A program made the position numbers and the translations under genes. Positions 1-12,425 of a stretch of DNA of 64,000 bases are shown here, one piece after another. A model generated the notes under the pieces. It had not been told where the DNA came from, did no database searches, and saw only the letters and a list, made by a program, of their open reading frames with translations. The stretch is from Phlebotomus papatasi. Lineage: Eukaryota; Arthropoda; Insecta; Diptera; Psychodidae. Where the stretch lies: NCBI RefSeq assembly GCF_024763615.1, contig NC_077223.1, positions 15,128,001 through 15,192,000 of the forward strand. Direction: 5' to 3'. The stretch's first letter is position 1. Each line of letters opens with the position of its first letter.

Positions 1-1082
1 TATCATTCATTTTCTCAACCACTAGGAACTCTGTGGGATTGCTTCCTTTCGAGAACATCAGAACTGGATAGCCACATGCCTTCAATTCCTCATGTCAATG
101 GAACATGGAACCCAGTAAATAAATCAGTAGTGGAATTATTTTGGAACATCCATGGAATTTTCACAGGAATATTCTTCTATTATATTAATTTAAAAAAAAA
201 CTACATTTTTTACATAATAGAGATCCTTTATGTATTTTTTTTTATTTATTAAGGGGTCCATCTGGAAGATGTTTGCCCCGCTTTTATGTTATTTCTAATG
301 ATTATTTATTAAAAATTCCTACTTTTAATAACATAATGCAATGTAAAGGACTTTTAATTTAGAAGATTACGTGGATTTTTAAATATTTAGGTTTGCTTAT
401 TTTTAGTAGTAGAAAATATATCTGATGTGGGGATGTTATAATATAATACAAGCGGTTTAAAATAAATGAACTAAAAAAAATCTAGTGTTAAGAGCAGTTT
501 CCCAAAAATTAAATAAAATTTATTTCAATTTTAATTTCGCATTAAAATTCAAATAAGAGACAGCCTTTGAAATTTATTGTCTTTTTTGATCAGTAAAAAG
601 TTTCATTCAAGTTTTTAACACTTGTGGAAAGGATTTTATCAATATCAGGAGGATTTTTTTATGAGATCTTAAGAGTATTTTCCAAAAATTACACTTTAAG
701 ACTCCCAAAAAATCTAGTTTTAAATCTAGTCCTTTACATTTCATTATGTTATTAAAAGTAGGAATTTTTAATAAATAATCATTAGAAATTACATAAAGGC
801 GGGGCAAACATCTTCCAGATGGATCCCCTAATAAATTAAAAAAAAAAATACATAAAGGATCTCTATTATGTAAAAAATGTAGTTTTTTTTAAATTAATAT
901 AATAGAAGAATATTCCTGTGAAAATTCCATGGATGTTCCAAAATAATTCCACTACTGATTTATTTACTGGGTTCCATGTTCCATTGACATGAGGAATTGA
1001 AGGCATGTGGCTATCCAGTTCTGATGTTCTCGAAAGGAAGCAATCCCACAGAGTTCCTAGTGGTTGAGAAAGTGAATGATAT
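1..1082. repeat. Foldback inverted repeat, left part cut by window edge
   Basis: Positions 1 to about 352 are the near-exact reverse complement of about 727-1082, separated by about 375 nt of unrelated AT-rich DNA. The match is still running at base 1, so the left arm probably extends outside the window. A long reading frame on the minus strand of the right arm has no recognisable domain and reappears in the left arm only because of the inverted copy. A foldback transposon or an inverted duplication would both fit. Confidence 0.85.
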
Positions 1083-2540
1083 AAAAGATCATTCTGATGT
1101 TCTTCTGGGGGTTCAAGTGATGGCTTCTGGTAGCTCCGGACAGCTCTCGTTTGCATTGAGATCTCCTCGGTGGCTCTGGTTAGCTCTTGTTTTGATTGGT
1201 AACCAAGGCAGAGATTCCAAAGTGCCCGTAAATTTTCTCCTTTCCATCCATCTTGCAATCCATGGAGTACGAGGCCACTGTACTGTGGAACACCTCAAGA
1301 ATACACAGATGGATTAACTTCCGGCAATTTCTGGAGGAAAATCACAGGAAATGTTCCTTCAAGGCTGGGTTGGATTCCACCAGGAACGACATCTCAAGAA
1401 AAACACTATTCCCTTGAATATTTAGAAGATTTTCTTCACAAATTCACTAAATACTATCCCAAGGAATTTCACCAAACGCTTTTCTCACTTTTTCCAGCAG
1501 AAAATAACAAATTTTCGTGAAAAACAATCTTGAATCGTGATGGTTTCCTTCAAGAATTCTGTCAAGAATGACTTTGATGAATTTTATTCCAATGTGTAGC
1601 GGGTAATTTCTTTCAAAAATTCTTGATGGAAATTTCCTTCAATTGGATATGATTTTTGAAGAAATTTGTCTACACATTAGACAAATTTTCTTCAAGAATC
1701 CATCTTTTTGTCAAAAATTCTCACCAATGTGTAGGCAATTTTCTTGAAGAACACTTCTTGAAGCTCATTTTTGATAGAAATTTCTTATAATGTGTAGACA
1801 CCTTAAAGGAACTTAAAAGAAAACCTGTAAAAAACGTTCCAAATTTCACGTTTTTCTGATTTCTTTTTTAGTTTAGCTATGAATTACACTTATGAAAATT
1901 GATTTTTTGGATTTTTTGTTTCTGACAAGAATTACGAGCTATATACATTTCCTACCAATGAGGGATTGTTGTAACAAGATACTCCAATGAGCTCATTATT
2001 CTGTTATAATTGTAACATTTTTTTTCCGAAGAAAATTATTTAAGTACTGCATATAAACATATACCAAACATTTCAAGAAGCTTGGTCGTTTTTTTGTCGT
2101 CCAAAAATATTGCGAAAAACAGCTTATTTTTTGTCTCTTTTAGTTCGGGAAACCCCATTAAAAATATTTAATCTTTATCTCAGAAGCTCAGATTGTACTA
2201 AAAGTTTCTTAAGTAAATTAAAATCCGTAAAAACTCATGTTAATATAGTAACTAAAGCTTTAGGAATTATATCAATTTTTCACGATGAATTAATATCATT
2301 AATAAACATTATAATTGATTCTTCGCATTTATGAACAATAAACTTACAGATAGGTAGTAACTAAAGTTTCTTTTATGACATTAACCTATTTCGCAATTTT
2401 GAGACAATTAAAGATTATTAGGCTAATAATTTAATCTTCAAATTGCCCTTTAAAATGGCGTATAACTTAGCTGGAATGGTAGTATCAAATATCTTCAAAT
2501 TATCATTAATTCAAGGCAAGGGGTAACTCATTCTTATTTT
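1083..2540. other. AT-rich stretch without a gene
   Basis: I see no gene here. Between about 1580 and 1805 the motif AATGTGTAG or its complement recurs four times, flanking short complementary stretches rich in TTCTTCAAGAA. This looks like a decayed palindromic element; relatives occur near 4072-4210, 48775-48920 and 55447-55560. Confidence 0.5.
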
Positions 2541-2862
2541 TACTGACAAGGGTTTCTGGTATATCGGGTTTCGCGATGCAATTTTTGGGTTTCTCGGTTT
2601 TCGTGATCCAATTCTTGGATTTCTTGGGTTTCGCAATGCTGTTCTTTAGTTTCTCGGATTCCGCGATGAAATTCTTGTTATTCTCGGGTTTCGTTAAACA
2701 ATTCGTGTGTTTTTTGGGTTTCGTTAAAGAATTCGTGTGTTTTTTGGGTTTCGCAAAGCAATCCTTGAATTGGTTTCGCTATACAATTTTGGGTTTCTCG
2801 GGTTTCGGGATGCAATTATGGGGTTTTTTTGAGTTTCGCAAAGCTATTTTTTAGTTTCTCGA
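2541..2862. repeat. Degenerate minisatellite, unit about 30-36 bp
   Basis: About ten imperfect units each carry a core like GGGTTTCG followed by a short variable part and CAATTCTTG. The unit length is close to a multiple of three, which leaves a 92-codon frame open. That frame encodes only a Phe/Leu-rich repeat and is not a convincing gene. Confidence 0.75.
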
Positions 2863-3372
2863 AGTTCTCGTAAATGACAGAAATATCTACATACTTGACA
2901 TGTTGACTAACAATGAATTCGCATTAGGGCCTGAATCGCCTGAATAGACATAGGCTCATTCTGGAAAATCTTACTTCTTATTACCTGTCTTCCAATGCGT
3001 CCATCGCTGTCTTAGCGTTGATACCAACCTCAGTGGATATTTGTTACAATGTCAATTGATACGGATCCCGGTCAAAATCCCGAAAGCCAAAATCCCGAAT
3101 TCTTAAAAGTGTCATAGCTCCTTCTGCGATTGCACCCGTGCTTGCTGAAGGCAAAGGGAAATCTTCTATGTCTTGGGAAATTATTCTAAACATTTTCCTC
3201 CGTATAATTTAATCCCTTTCAGGATTTTGAACATTCGGGATTTTGGCTGCCACCGAATTGATACAATTACAATGGGAATAGGTCAGACTGATAAATCAGA
3301 GATAAGAAATCTATTTCCGAGTCAAAAACTGCTTGGAACATGGATGCTTTAGAAACTATAAAGAAGCTTTAT
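2863..3372. other. No gene; short inverted repeat inside
   Basis: The only structure seen is a short inverted repeat. CCAAAATCCCGAA near 3089-3101 is mirrored by TTCGGGATTTTGG near 3235-3247. A related motif lies near 23075-23130. Confidence 0.45.
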
Positions 3373-3840
3373 GCCCTAGACACACTTACGACTTAAGCCG
3401 ACACTGGTAAAAATAAAAGGGTCAAATTGACCCTTTTCCAAAGGATGGATCATATTTGACTCTTTGAAAGGGTCACCAGGTACCCTTCGAAAGGGTCACG
3501 GTTTTGACATCTATTTAATTCCGGAATAAACGAATAAAAAAACAATGAAAAAGTGATCTTTGGTGTTCGCTCAGATGAGAGAAATATGATATCAGTAATA
3601 AGTTTACAATAAAACATGATTATTCGTGATAAATGTGCATACAAAATTTCAAGAGATACAAAAGTGAACCTTTCAAAGGGTCAAATACGATCCATCCTTT
3701 TGAAAAGGGTAAATTTGACCCTTTTATTTTTACCAGTGGAGAGATGACTTAGTGAAAAATGATGGAAATGTACTTTAATCATTATTTCAAATATAATTAC
3801 GCTAAGTCGTCTCTCGGCTAATCCTCAGGTCTGTCGAGGC
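3373..3840. mobile_element. Palindromic MITE of the CCTAGACACAC family (interrupted)
   Basis: The left end reads CCCTAGACACACTTACGACT and the body is a long imperfect palindrome around AAGCCGAGAGACGGCTTA. Other copies or fragments are at 19806-20560 (interrupted), 43612-44745 (interrupted), 55262-55445 and 55774-55902. The copy at 55774 is uninterrupted and shows that 3402-3738 is a later insertion here. Confidence 0.7.
3402..3738. mobile_element. MITE with CACTGGTAAAAATAAAAGG ends, nested
   Basis: The terminal inverted repeats begin CACTGGTAAAAATAAAAGGG and extend about 50 bp. Compared with the empty site at 55774-55902, only the dinucleotide GA is duplicated at the insertion point. A diverged relative lies at about 19507-19688. 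Confidence 0.75.
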
Positions 3841-4363
3841 CTTTACAATAAGAACTACGAAGCTGTGCCAAGAAAAAAAAAACGATAAACGTTCGGGAGT
3901 GAAACACTGCAAAAGTCCAAGTAGTTCATAAAAAACACCACATTACACTATCAATGAGAGGTCCTTGCATAAGTTTCCCTTACCTAGTCTCTTAATCCTC
4001 TTACTTCCAAGTTTTTCAGGTTAAGTATATTCTCAAAGATCAATCTGAGTTTGTTTGGGCCCTTGAGGTTGCTTCTACACATTGATTGTGAGGAATTTTC
4101 GCCAAAATGAGGATTTTTTAAGAAAATTCCTTTCCAGGGTGTTTATAAAACCGCCTCACAATGCATCAATATGCTTAATTTTAATGAACATTTCTTACAC
4201 TGTGTAGAGATAATTGAGCAAAGTCATATTATTCTGGGAATACTTATTAATATTTACACAAAAATTTTGTTTAAAACCAGTGTTCACTAAGGAAATATTG
4301 TCAAAGGACATCTCAATAATATTTCAAAATTTGTCATTTTCCATATTTCTTCTTTGAATCCTT
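3841..4363. other. No gene seen
   Basis: AT-rich DNA without a supported gene. A weak palindromic element bounded by CTACACATTG and GTGTAGAGA lies near 4074-4210. Confidence 0.4.
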
Positions 4364-4613
4364 CACTGAGAAAAAAAGAGGCTGCGATTAACTTTTTTTT
4401 GTCATAAGTTTAACACTTTTTGGGTGTAAAAATATATCAACATTTTTTAATGTTAATTTTACACCTTTTAAGGGTGAAATTAACATGAAAAGGGTAATTT
4501 TAACCCATAATACACCTAAAAAGGGTAATATTTACACCGTTTTCGGATCAATACTGCAGGGTAAAATTAACATTTCCGGAATGTTATTTTGACTTTTTCG
4601 GATTTCTCTCAAT
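4364..4613 (+). mobile_element. MITE, about 250 bp, copy 1
   Basis: This begins CACTGAGAAAAAAAGAGG and ends TTCGGATTTCTCTCAATG. The same sequence occurs as a reverse complement at 27908-28161, which defines the element's limits. Confidence 0.75.
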
Positions 4614-4784
4614 GTTTAAAAGTAGGATGATCAAGGAAGGAACAAATCAAAACTTTGGTCCCTTGTTATCAAAAGAAATATAGATTTATGAAAATTTTAA
4701 ATTATCTCACGTTATCCCCCCCTAGTATTCAACGAATCTTGAACTTGAAACATGTTGTGTCTTTTGATGAAGAAAATTTATGGT

Positions 4785-7525
4785 TTATTACACTGTGCAA
4801 CAATTTCAAACTTTTTTTTTGTCGCCGGGTTCTCATGCTACTTTTTCTATTGCTAGGGTCAAATGATTTACGAAAATACTTATCATTTTGATTTCATTTG
4901 GATTTTGCGACTGGTATTTACGAAAAACGGTTTTTTCCGTTTTTTGATACTTGGGTGCCTATATCTCCGAATCTACTGAACCGATTTATTTCTCACTAAG
5001 GAATAATTTGTTCTCCTTTAGATGCCCGATAAATCCTCTGAACAGATGAAGTTCGTACAACCGACACCAGGGGCGCTGTAGTCCCATAAATGTCAGAAAA
5101 CATGTAAAAATCGAAATTTGTAGCAACTTTGATCAAGAATATCTCGAAAACTAAAACTGTTCTTAACAATCTTATTTATGGGTTTGATAGAGAATTTTAT
5201 TAGCTACATTTTTGTTCATATACAACTTTTTGCTCAGATTATTTTTTAGCCTCGAAATAGAGGTTCAAACGAAAAATGAGCACCCAGCCAACTAGAGAAA
5301 ACCCTCATTATTTCACACATTTTGACTTTTTCTTTTCAAGTTGAGGTAAATCCAGGATATTTTCATACTTTTTCTAAATTGCATAAGTTTAATAAATATA
5401 TACATATTTTTTCTTTTACATCGGAAAATTTCTTAGCCCAAGATACACAGTCTCAAAGATGGCGTGACGCGCTTCATATTTCACTTGTGATTTTTGACAA
5501 AAATTTTAAAGTGCTCTATTTCGGGAAGAGGCCAAGATATTTTTTGCTATTTTTTTTTAAATCTGACATGTAATTTTATTCTCTTTAAAGGCGTTTCCAA
5601 ACTTTCCCCTATCATTGTAGGAAGCAACGTCAAAATAAAAAAAAGGCAATTTGTTTATGAAAATTGATTCTAGTGTATAGACACCATAAATCGACATACT
5701 TTTGATTTTTTTTAAATTAAAAAGTATATTATTAACATAAAAAACTACATTCCCTCAAAGAAAGAGGGTCCACTTTTTTGTTGAACTACTTAATTTTTTT
5801 TTTTTGGAAATTCCCCAAAACAATTGAGTAGTTAAACTCAAAAATGGATAGACTTCTTTTCAGGGAGTATAGCACCACAATAGTATTTACCAAAAGGAAA
5901 AATATTGAAACTTTTGGATTTGGTATTTAAAAAAAAGAGTCCAAAAAATTTTTTTTTGTCAAAAACAAAACTTTAACATATATTTGGCACATATACTCTA
6001 TTTTGAAAATGTTTTAGACTTTTATTGCGAAATATATAAATAAAAAGTCCAGTACGACTCTGATAGTATTAATTCCTAAAAATTTCAAACACAGTGAAAA
6101 ATATGTAAAAATATGTAAAATTTCAAATTTAATGTCAAACTTTTAAACTACTTTTGTCGAGTAACAATCTGAGTCAATTTTGAATGAGTGAAATAGTAAC
6201 TTCAACAAGAAAAATAACTTAGAATATTGCAGACATGACATGTGTTGACTCTATTGGAGTCGTACTGTATTTTTTTCGAAAAGTAAAGTGATCAAAGTCT
6301 AAAACATTTTAAAAAAAAATAGCGTATATGTACTAAAAATGTGAAAAACTTTTGTTTTTACCAAAAAAAAAATTTGAACTTTTTTTTCTTTTAAATACCA
6401 AATCCAAAAGTTTCAATATTTTTCCTTTTGGTAAATACTATTGTGGTGCTATACTCCCTGAAAAGAAGTCTATCCATTTTTGAGTTTAACTACTCAATTG
6501 TTTTGGGGAATTTCCAAAAAAAAAAAATTAAGTAGTTCAACAAAAAAGTGGACCCTCTTTCTTTGAGGGAATGTAGTTTTTTATGTTAATAATATACTTT
6601 TTAATTTAAAAAAAATCAAAAGTATGTCGATTTATGGTGTCTATACACTAGAATCAATTTTCATAAACAAATTGCCTTTTTTTTATTTTGACGTTGCTTC
6701 CTACAATGATAGGGGAAAGTTTGGAGACGCCTTTAAAGAGAATAAAATTACATGTCAGATTTAAAAAAAAATAGCAAAAAATATCTTGGCCTCTTCCCGA
6801 AATAGAGCACTTTAAAATTTTTGTCAAAAATCACAAGTGAAATATGAAGCGCGTCACGCCATCTTTGAGACTGTGTATCTTGGGCTAAGAAATTTTCCGA
6901 TGTAAAAGAAAAAATATGTATATATTTATTAAACTTATGCAATTTAGAAAAAGTATGAAAATATCCTGGATTTACCTCAACTTGAAAAGAAAAAGTCAAA
7001 ATGTGTGAAATAATGAGGGTTTTCTCTAGTTGGCTGGGTGCTCATTTTTCGTTTGAACCTCTATTTCGAGGCTAAAAAATAATCTGAGCAAAAGGTTGTA
7101 TATGAACAAAAATGTAGCTAATAAAATTCTCTATCAAACCCATAAATAAGATTGTTAAGAACAGTTTTAGTTTTCGAGATATTCTTGATCAAAGTTGCTA
7201 CAAATTTCGATTTTTACATGTTTTCTGACATTTATGGGACTACAGCGCCCCTGGTGTCGGTTGTACGAACTTCATCTGTTCAGAGGATTTATCGGGCATC
7301 TAAAGGAGAACAAATTATTCCTTAGTGAGAAATAAATCGGTTCAGTAGATTCGGAGATATAGGCACCCAAGTATCAAAAAACGGAAAAAACCGTTTTTCG
7401 TAAATACCAGTCGCAAAATCCAAATGAAATCAAAATGATAAGTATTTTCGTAAATCATTTGACCCTAGCAATAGAAAAAGTAGCATGAGAACCCGGCGAC
7501 AAAATCATCGTTGCACAGTGTTATT
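4785..7525. repeat. Large near-perfect palindrome (foldback element)
   Basis: The left arm, about 4785-6022, and the right arm, about 6290-7525, are reverse complements over about 1.2 kb with very few mismatches. One visible mismatch is GTTT at 5592 versus GTCT in the right arm. The spacer is about 270 nt. The outer ends read CACTGTGCAAC and GTTGCACAGTG and are flanked by TTATTA on both sides, a possible 6-bp target duplication. An identical 83-codon frame appears once in each arm on opposite strands. It has no recognisable domain, so I do not call it a gene. Confidence 0.88.
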
Positions 7526-8250
7526 AAATTTTTCTTATTTTATTTATACATCTAAGAAATTACTTTATTCTTCTACCTAGAAGACAAAAATATATCCTTG
7601 ATGCATTTAAATGGAGTACTATTATGTTTGTCATTGCATGGAAAAAAGACGAAGAGAAAGAATATAATTTTCATTATTTAATGAATATGGAGCATGATAT
7701 ATTTTACACTTTTAATGCTTATTTTCATATTGCTCATTCATATGCCATGAGAAATGTATGTTTTTTTCACGCTTAAAAGCTATTTCTATGTGCAAGAGTG
7801 ATGCAGAAAGTGATTTTTTTGCATAAACTAAGGTGTATGTTTTAAAACAAATTAAAACAGCAATATATTTAAGCATTTGAAATTAATATTCAGAATGGTA
7901 TTACGTTCCATTTAATGAATGTCATCTGAATTTCAGCTTTTATTCCGCTTTTCAGCTTTTCCTACTGAACTTTTATATGTGAAATTGTGAATTTAGCTCA
8001 TTTCCTTTTAATGTTCCGGATTCCTTATTCAAATTCTCTCGCAATGAAAAATAATTCAACATTGGGAGATGAATTTTGAATTGTGCATGTAAAAATTAGC
8101 AATAATTTCTTCTCAATTACTGTGAAGTTAATTTAATCTCAAAGTTGAAAATTTAAGATAATTTCGTTTGCTAAGTGGAAAATCATATTTTTGAAGCGGG
8201 AAAAATGATCTTATGGATTGACGTTGGAATTTTATCATCTTCAATTACAG
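7526..8250. other. No gene seen; non-repetitive DNA upstream of Liprin-beta exons
   Basis: This stretch shows no inverted repeats or tandem arrays, unlike the DNA to its left. It probably belongs to an intron or the upstream region of Liprin-beta. Confidence 0.4.
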
Positions 8251-8291
8251 CACTAATTATGAGGCAAATGAGCTCTAACGATTTTCCTGAG
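8251..8291 (+). CDS. Possible 41-nt microexon of Liprin-beta
   Basis: A pyrimidine-rich acceptor (TCTTCAATTACAG) precedes this segment and a good donor (GAG|GTACGG) follows it. The open frame ends exactly on a codon, as needed to join the phase-0 exon at 9198. It holds two ATG codons, so it could also be the first coding part of a short isoform. The match to Liprin-beta is not recognisable over so few residues, so this is a structural guess only. Confidence 0.25.
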
Positions 8292-9197
8292 GTACGGATA
8301 ATTTTCCCGTAGAGAAATCACTCGTACAGTATCCATATCTTCAAGCCTCCGAGTGATTCAATTAATTGCCTTGACAATGAAACTAATTTCAATGGAAATT
8401 GCTTTCCTTATCTCTCGAGCTTTAAAGATTTATTAGAATCTTCCTCCTGGATCCAATCGTCAATCCGCGGTTTTTATAGAGAAAATGACCTACATAATCA
8501 ATGAAATTAAATAATTTTATGTTTTTGTGGATATGAAGTAAAATTTACTGGGATTTCTTCACAATTTTATCTAATAAAATTCGCAATGGTTCCTCTAGAA
8601 ATCTCAAAAATTTAGTAATAGTTTTACCTGGATTGATCACTGTTATGTCTTCTGAAAACCATTGTTATTCCCTTGTAAATATTATTTAGTTTTTACTCCA
8701 GTCTCTCTTTTCCCTTACTAAAATCGTACTTTCTAGTATAAACAAAGTTTATTTTTTTAAATTCATTTTTCGGTTATAAGATTTCGAAAATTATTAGACT
8801 TGAAATTCCCAACAATTTGCCAGCAGAATTTTTAGTTTTATAGACAAAGTTCATCAATCAATTCGTAATTGTTCTTATAAGGACTTGATATGAAAAGTTT
8901 TTTAAGCCAAATTTCTCAAAATTTCCCTTTCAAAAGCTTTTCCATTTTAGTGTAAATAAAATAGAATTATCTACCTTTACCGCACAATATTAAATGCTTC
9001 TACATAAATTACTAATTAACTTATGTATGCAATTAGCACAGGAGTGCATGATAGAGTATTTTAGTGACGGTGTGAGTTGAACGCTTGGTGAATATTACCC
9101 ATCTATTGACATAATTATCGCACATCATCACCAGTGCACATTTCCGTTCCAATTAATGCAAAATTTTGAACGTACGCCGCCTGTTGGACACTTTCAG

Positions 9198-9500
9198 GAG
9201 ATGCTCTCGCGATCGTCGCTGGAGACGCAGAAGCTGGAGTTGATGTCGGCTATGAGTGAATTGAAGCTTCAGCAGGCAGCACTTGAAAGAGAAAATTTAG
9301 AATTGAGGACGAGTCATATGAACAACAACTCCATCATGACCAGAAGGCCACCGATGGCACCAAGTCGAGCTTTGGCAGCGTTTCCGGCCACACCGCCGCC
9401 TCACGGAGCGGCGGGAGGTGGATCGCTGACTTCAACGCCGCTTGGAGGGAGTCATGGAAATCTGCAGCAGCATTCGTCCTCCACTCCTGCCACCCCGAAG
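9198..9500 (+). CDS. Liprin-beta: Liprin-beta exon: end of coiled coil plus Ser/Pro-rich linker
   Basis: This exon of 101 codons sits between an acceptor (GACACTTTCAG) and a donor (AAG|GTACTT), and both ends are in phase 0. Its start encodes RSSLETQKLELMSAMSELKL, which closely matches the SSLETQKLDLM segment of the coiled coil in known liprin-beta proteins. The heptad-like stretch ends about residue 35 and is followed by a low-complexity linker rich in Pro, Gly, Ser and Thr. Liprin-beta is a cytoplasmic scaffold that pairs with liprin-alpha at presynaptic active zones and cell-edge adhesion sites. The N-terminal coiled-coil exons are not recognised in the window and probably lie to the left. 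The frame stays open upstream to an ATG at 9156, but that part lies across the acceptor and is likely intronic. Confidence 0.85.
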
Positions 9501-11635
9501 GTACTTAGTTCAGTGTCTTTGGCGAGACTTTTCCTCCTCTGGCTCCTCAATTCCGAGAGACAGAGGCTGAGTCATAGATATTGCAGAGTTGTTATTTGTG
9601 TAAATGAAAGATTATGCATTATGGGCTTCAGACCTAAGATTTAGTCATATCGATTCAAAAGCAAAAAGAAAACTAAAAATTGAAATATTTACCTTACAGT
9701 CCTTTATACCCAGAGTTTGTAGCTTAACAAACTTAATTTGTAATTGTGCCTAATTACAAATTCGGCTGCAAAACTACAAACTATTGCCCTCCAAGTTTGT
9801 AAGGTAGGGTGAAAGGAACGTCTATTGACACTTTAAGATCTCGTGTCAGCACCTATTGACACCCTACTCTATACTATTTGGGATATGAAATTTGAACATC
9901 TCTATTTATAGTAAAAGGTGTATTACAGAAAAAACGTTATATTACTTATATTTTATTAGATAAATTAAATAATTTTCAAGATTTTGGCAAAAGTGTCAAT
10001 AGGGGTTCCCTGTCGAACAGACGTTCCTCCGACCCTACTACAATTTTTTGTAGCTGAGATTCTTAACTCTTTCGTCTCCTTTGGGACTCTGGGTACCCAT
10101 GGAAACAACAATTTTTTTAGACAATCTAGAATCGATAAAAATCCGATTCTTGTGGATGATTACAAACTATAAGGATGTCCAAATCTAGGTTATTTTTTGC
10201 AGTATCCCAATTAACTCTTGAGCTAAGATATTTTTGGCCAAAAATCGTGAATTTTCGATTTTCTGCTTCCTTGCACATATTGTGACTTTTTTGATATTTC
10301 TAGACCAGAATAAGGAAAAACCTCTCGGGGCCAATAAGTATGATAACTAACAATTACAGATTACATAAATTCGAAAAACAATTTTTTCTTAAATTTTCAA
10401 AAAAACTTGTTCAAACTTTATGGGTACTCTCGTCCCCAAAAATCTAGAGGTGAAATGTAAGGTTATTCCGGCAATGCCCGCCATTTGCTTTTTGACACCA
10501 AATAATTCACAAAATTGATATTATTGGCTTTTGGAAAATTAAAGTTTGTCTCCTTTTCGTTCTTTTGGGGACGAGAGTACCCATATGAGTTTTCCAATTT
10601 CCCAGAGGCGGAAAAATTTCTTTCTCCACAAAAGTATCATATTTGACCACTAAGACTTACAATAAAGTGAGTTTTACTGAAATTCGTTCGCTGGATATGT
10701 TGTGGTTCGGAAAGAGTTAACAATCTCAGCTTTGGTGGTCCGAGGTGAAATATGCGACCTCGTCAAATCCAGCCCAAATTTTGGATATAACGTTTTGACA
10801 CTCATAGAGCATGAATATCATATGCGCTAAAAATAGATTATCGTGGACGGTCCGTCCCGTCCGTCCATCGTATAACCATTTCTGGAGAGAGAACGGAGAG
10901 AGATATCAAGAAGCAGTTTTTGGCAAAAGTTAAATTTCGATAGGTGGCTAGAAGTTGGTTATGTCACACCCTCCCCCTTGCGCGATTTTGAAGTACCCCA
11001 AAATTTTGAATTTTCAAAAGGTTGAAGGAATACCTATTGGTTCCGTTCAGTATATTTTAATTAATTTATTTCCATGGCCGAAATTACACTCAAAGTGGCC
11101 GAGATTAGAAGCTGGACGAAATTTGGCACACTTCCTCTATAAAAATTCGGGATTACAGAACGTTGAATTTGCAATTTCATAACAATAAATGTCATTTTTA
11201 TGCACTTGCTTGACTTTATGTAACTCGTCGCCCGGCCGGAACGAATCTTATACAATATTAGATAAATATTATAATATATACGAATAGGAAGAGTAGGCCT
11301 AATATAGTCAGGATAGTAGGGCGATTTTAAGCCTAACCTCCATATAAAACACTGTGTCGTTTTACTAGTGGAAGAGACTTTTTGGCAGCATTAGTATATC
11401 ACAAATATTTTTTTTTCACCCGATGAGGCAATTTTCTTACAGGAAACGTAATTCTTAAGCTTCATTGGCTACTTTGATGCCCATTTTCATATAAATCTTT
11501 GCAAAATAGTAAAAACTTTGCACATTAATATTAATATTAATATATTAATGTATCTGTGGAACATATCAGGGAAACTGTAGAATAAGTGGAACTTATCTCG
11601 GACGTCTCGGACAATTACCGGGTACCAATATCATA
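9501..11635. other. Liprin-beta intron with decayed repeats
   Basis: No exon is recognised. A small element at about 9806-10039 starts TAGGGTGAAAGGAACGTC and ends with the mirrored GTTCCTCCGACCCTA; a loose relative of its end occurs at about 12500-12533. Fragments of the GGCCGAAATT element family (full copies at 32921 and 38338) lie near 11080-11150. Confidence 0.5.
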
Positions 11636-11873
11636 TACAGTAGACTCTCGCTCAATTGGTTCTTTTTCAATCGGGCGCAAAATTTTGTTGACAATTTTCA
11701 TGTTTGATTTTAAAGCAAATTTGTTCAAATTCGCTGTAGTTCCTCTTGTTTTATCGCGATTCTTTATATTTGAGCGCTTTTTGTGGAATTTACAATGATT
11801 TTGATGCCCAAATCTCTCGATAATTTTGATGATATTTTGCCCCATATGCCCGATTGAGAGAGAATCTACTGTA
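11636..11873 (+). mobile_element. TA-flanked MITE, copy 1 of a direct pair
   Basis: The ends are TACAGTAGACTCTCGCTCAA and its complement, GAGAATCTACTGTA. The body of 238 bp matches 12188-12425 in the same orientation. The TA at each end suggests a Tc1/mariner-like target. Confidence 0.75.
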
Positions 11874-12187
11874 TTATTAAAAGAAAAATATAATAAAAAT
11901 CGGACTCAGAATTTTGTCGAACTAGTACCATGGAAATATGTTATAGCTCCGATTCTGTTCCGGCCGGGCGGTCGAAAGTTCGAACTTCTAACGGGTTTTA
12001 GGTAAGTTCTTTTTTGATATACCTTCGAATCGGTAAAGGAAAAACCTCAACCGGAGAGAGCTCTCAAATCGGGAAGATTATTACTTAACGAGATGATTTG
12101 GCGATTCTATCCAAATATTAAATTTTCTATTGTGAAAAATGGAAATAAGATTACGTTTTACGTTTTTCAATCAATTATCATTTCCTA

Positions 12188-12425
12188 TACAGTAGACTTT
12201 CACTCAATCAGCTCTTTTTCAATCGGGCGAAAAATTTTGTTGACAATTTTCACGTTTAATTATGAAGGTAATTTGCTCAAATTCGCTGTAGTTCTTCCTA
12301 TTTTATCGTAATTCTTTATAATTGAGCGCTTTTTGTGGAATTTACAAAGGCTTTGATGCCCTAATCTATCGATAAACCGAATGACATTTTGCCCCAAATG
12401 CCCAATTGAAAGAGAGTCTACTGTA
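12188..12425 (+). mobile_element. TA-flanked MITE, copy 2 of a direct pair
   Basis: Same length and orientation as 11636-11873, with scattered substitutions. Shared blocks include GGCTC-like ends and TTGAGCGCTTTTTGTGGAAT in the interior. A family with similar TACAG ends but a different interior is at 37708-38061. Confidence 0.75.

Noticed and set aside
866..1317. Overlapping frames of 130 and 106 codons as genes
   Set aside because: They lie in the foldback arm on both strands, have no recognisable domain and recur only through the inverted copy.
2576..2854. 92-residue Phe-rich protein
   Set aside because: It is translated minisatellite; repeat length near a multiple of three keeps the frame open by chance.
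5322..6999. Two identical 83-codon frames on opposite strands as a gene pair
   Set aside because: They are the same sequence in the two arms of the palindrome, with no domain, and the frame is not part of any larger gene structure.
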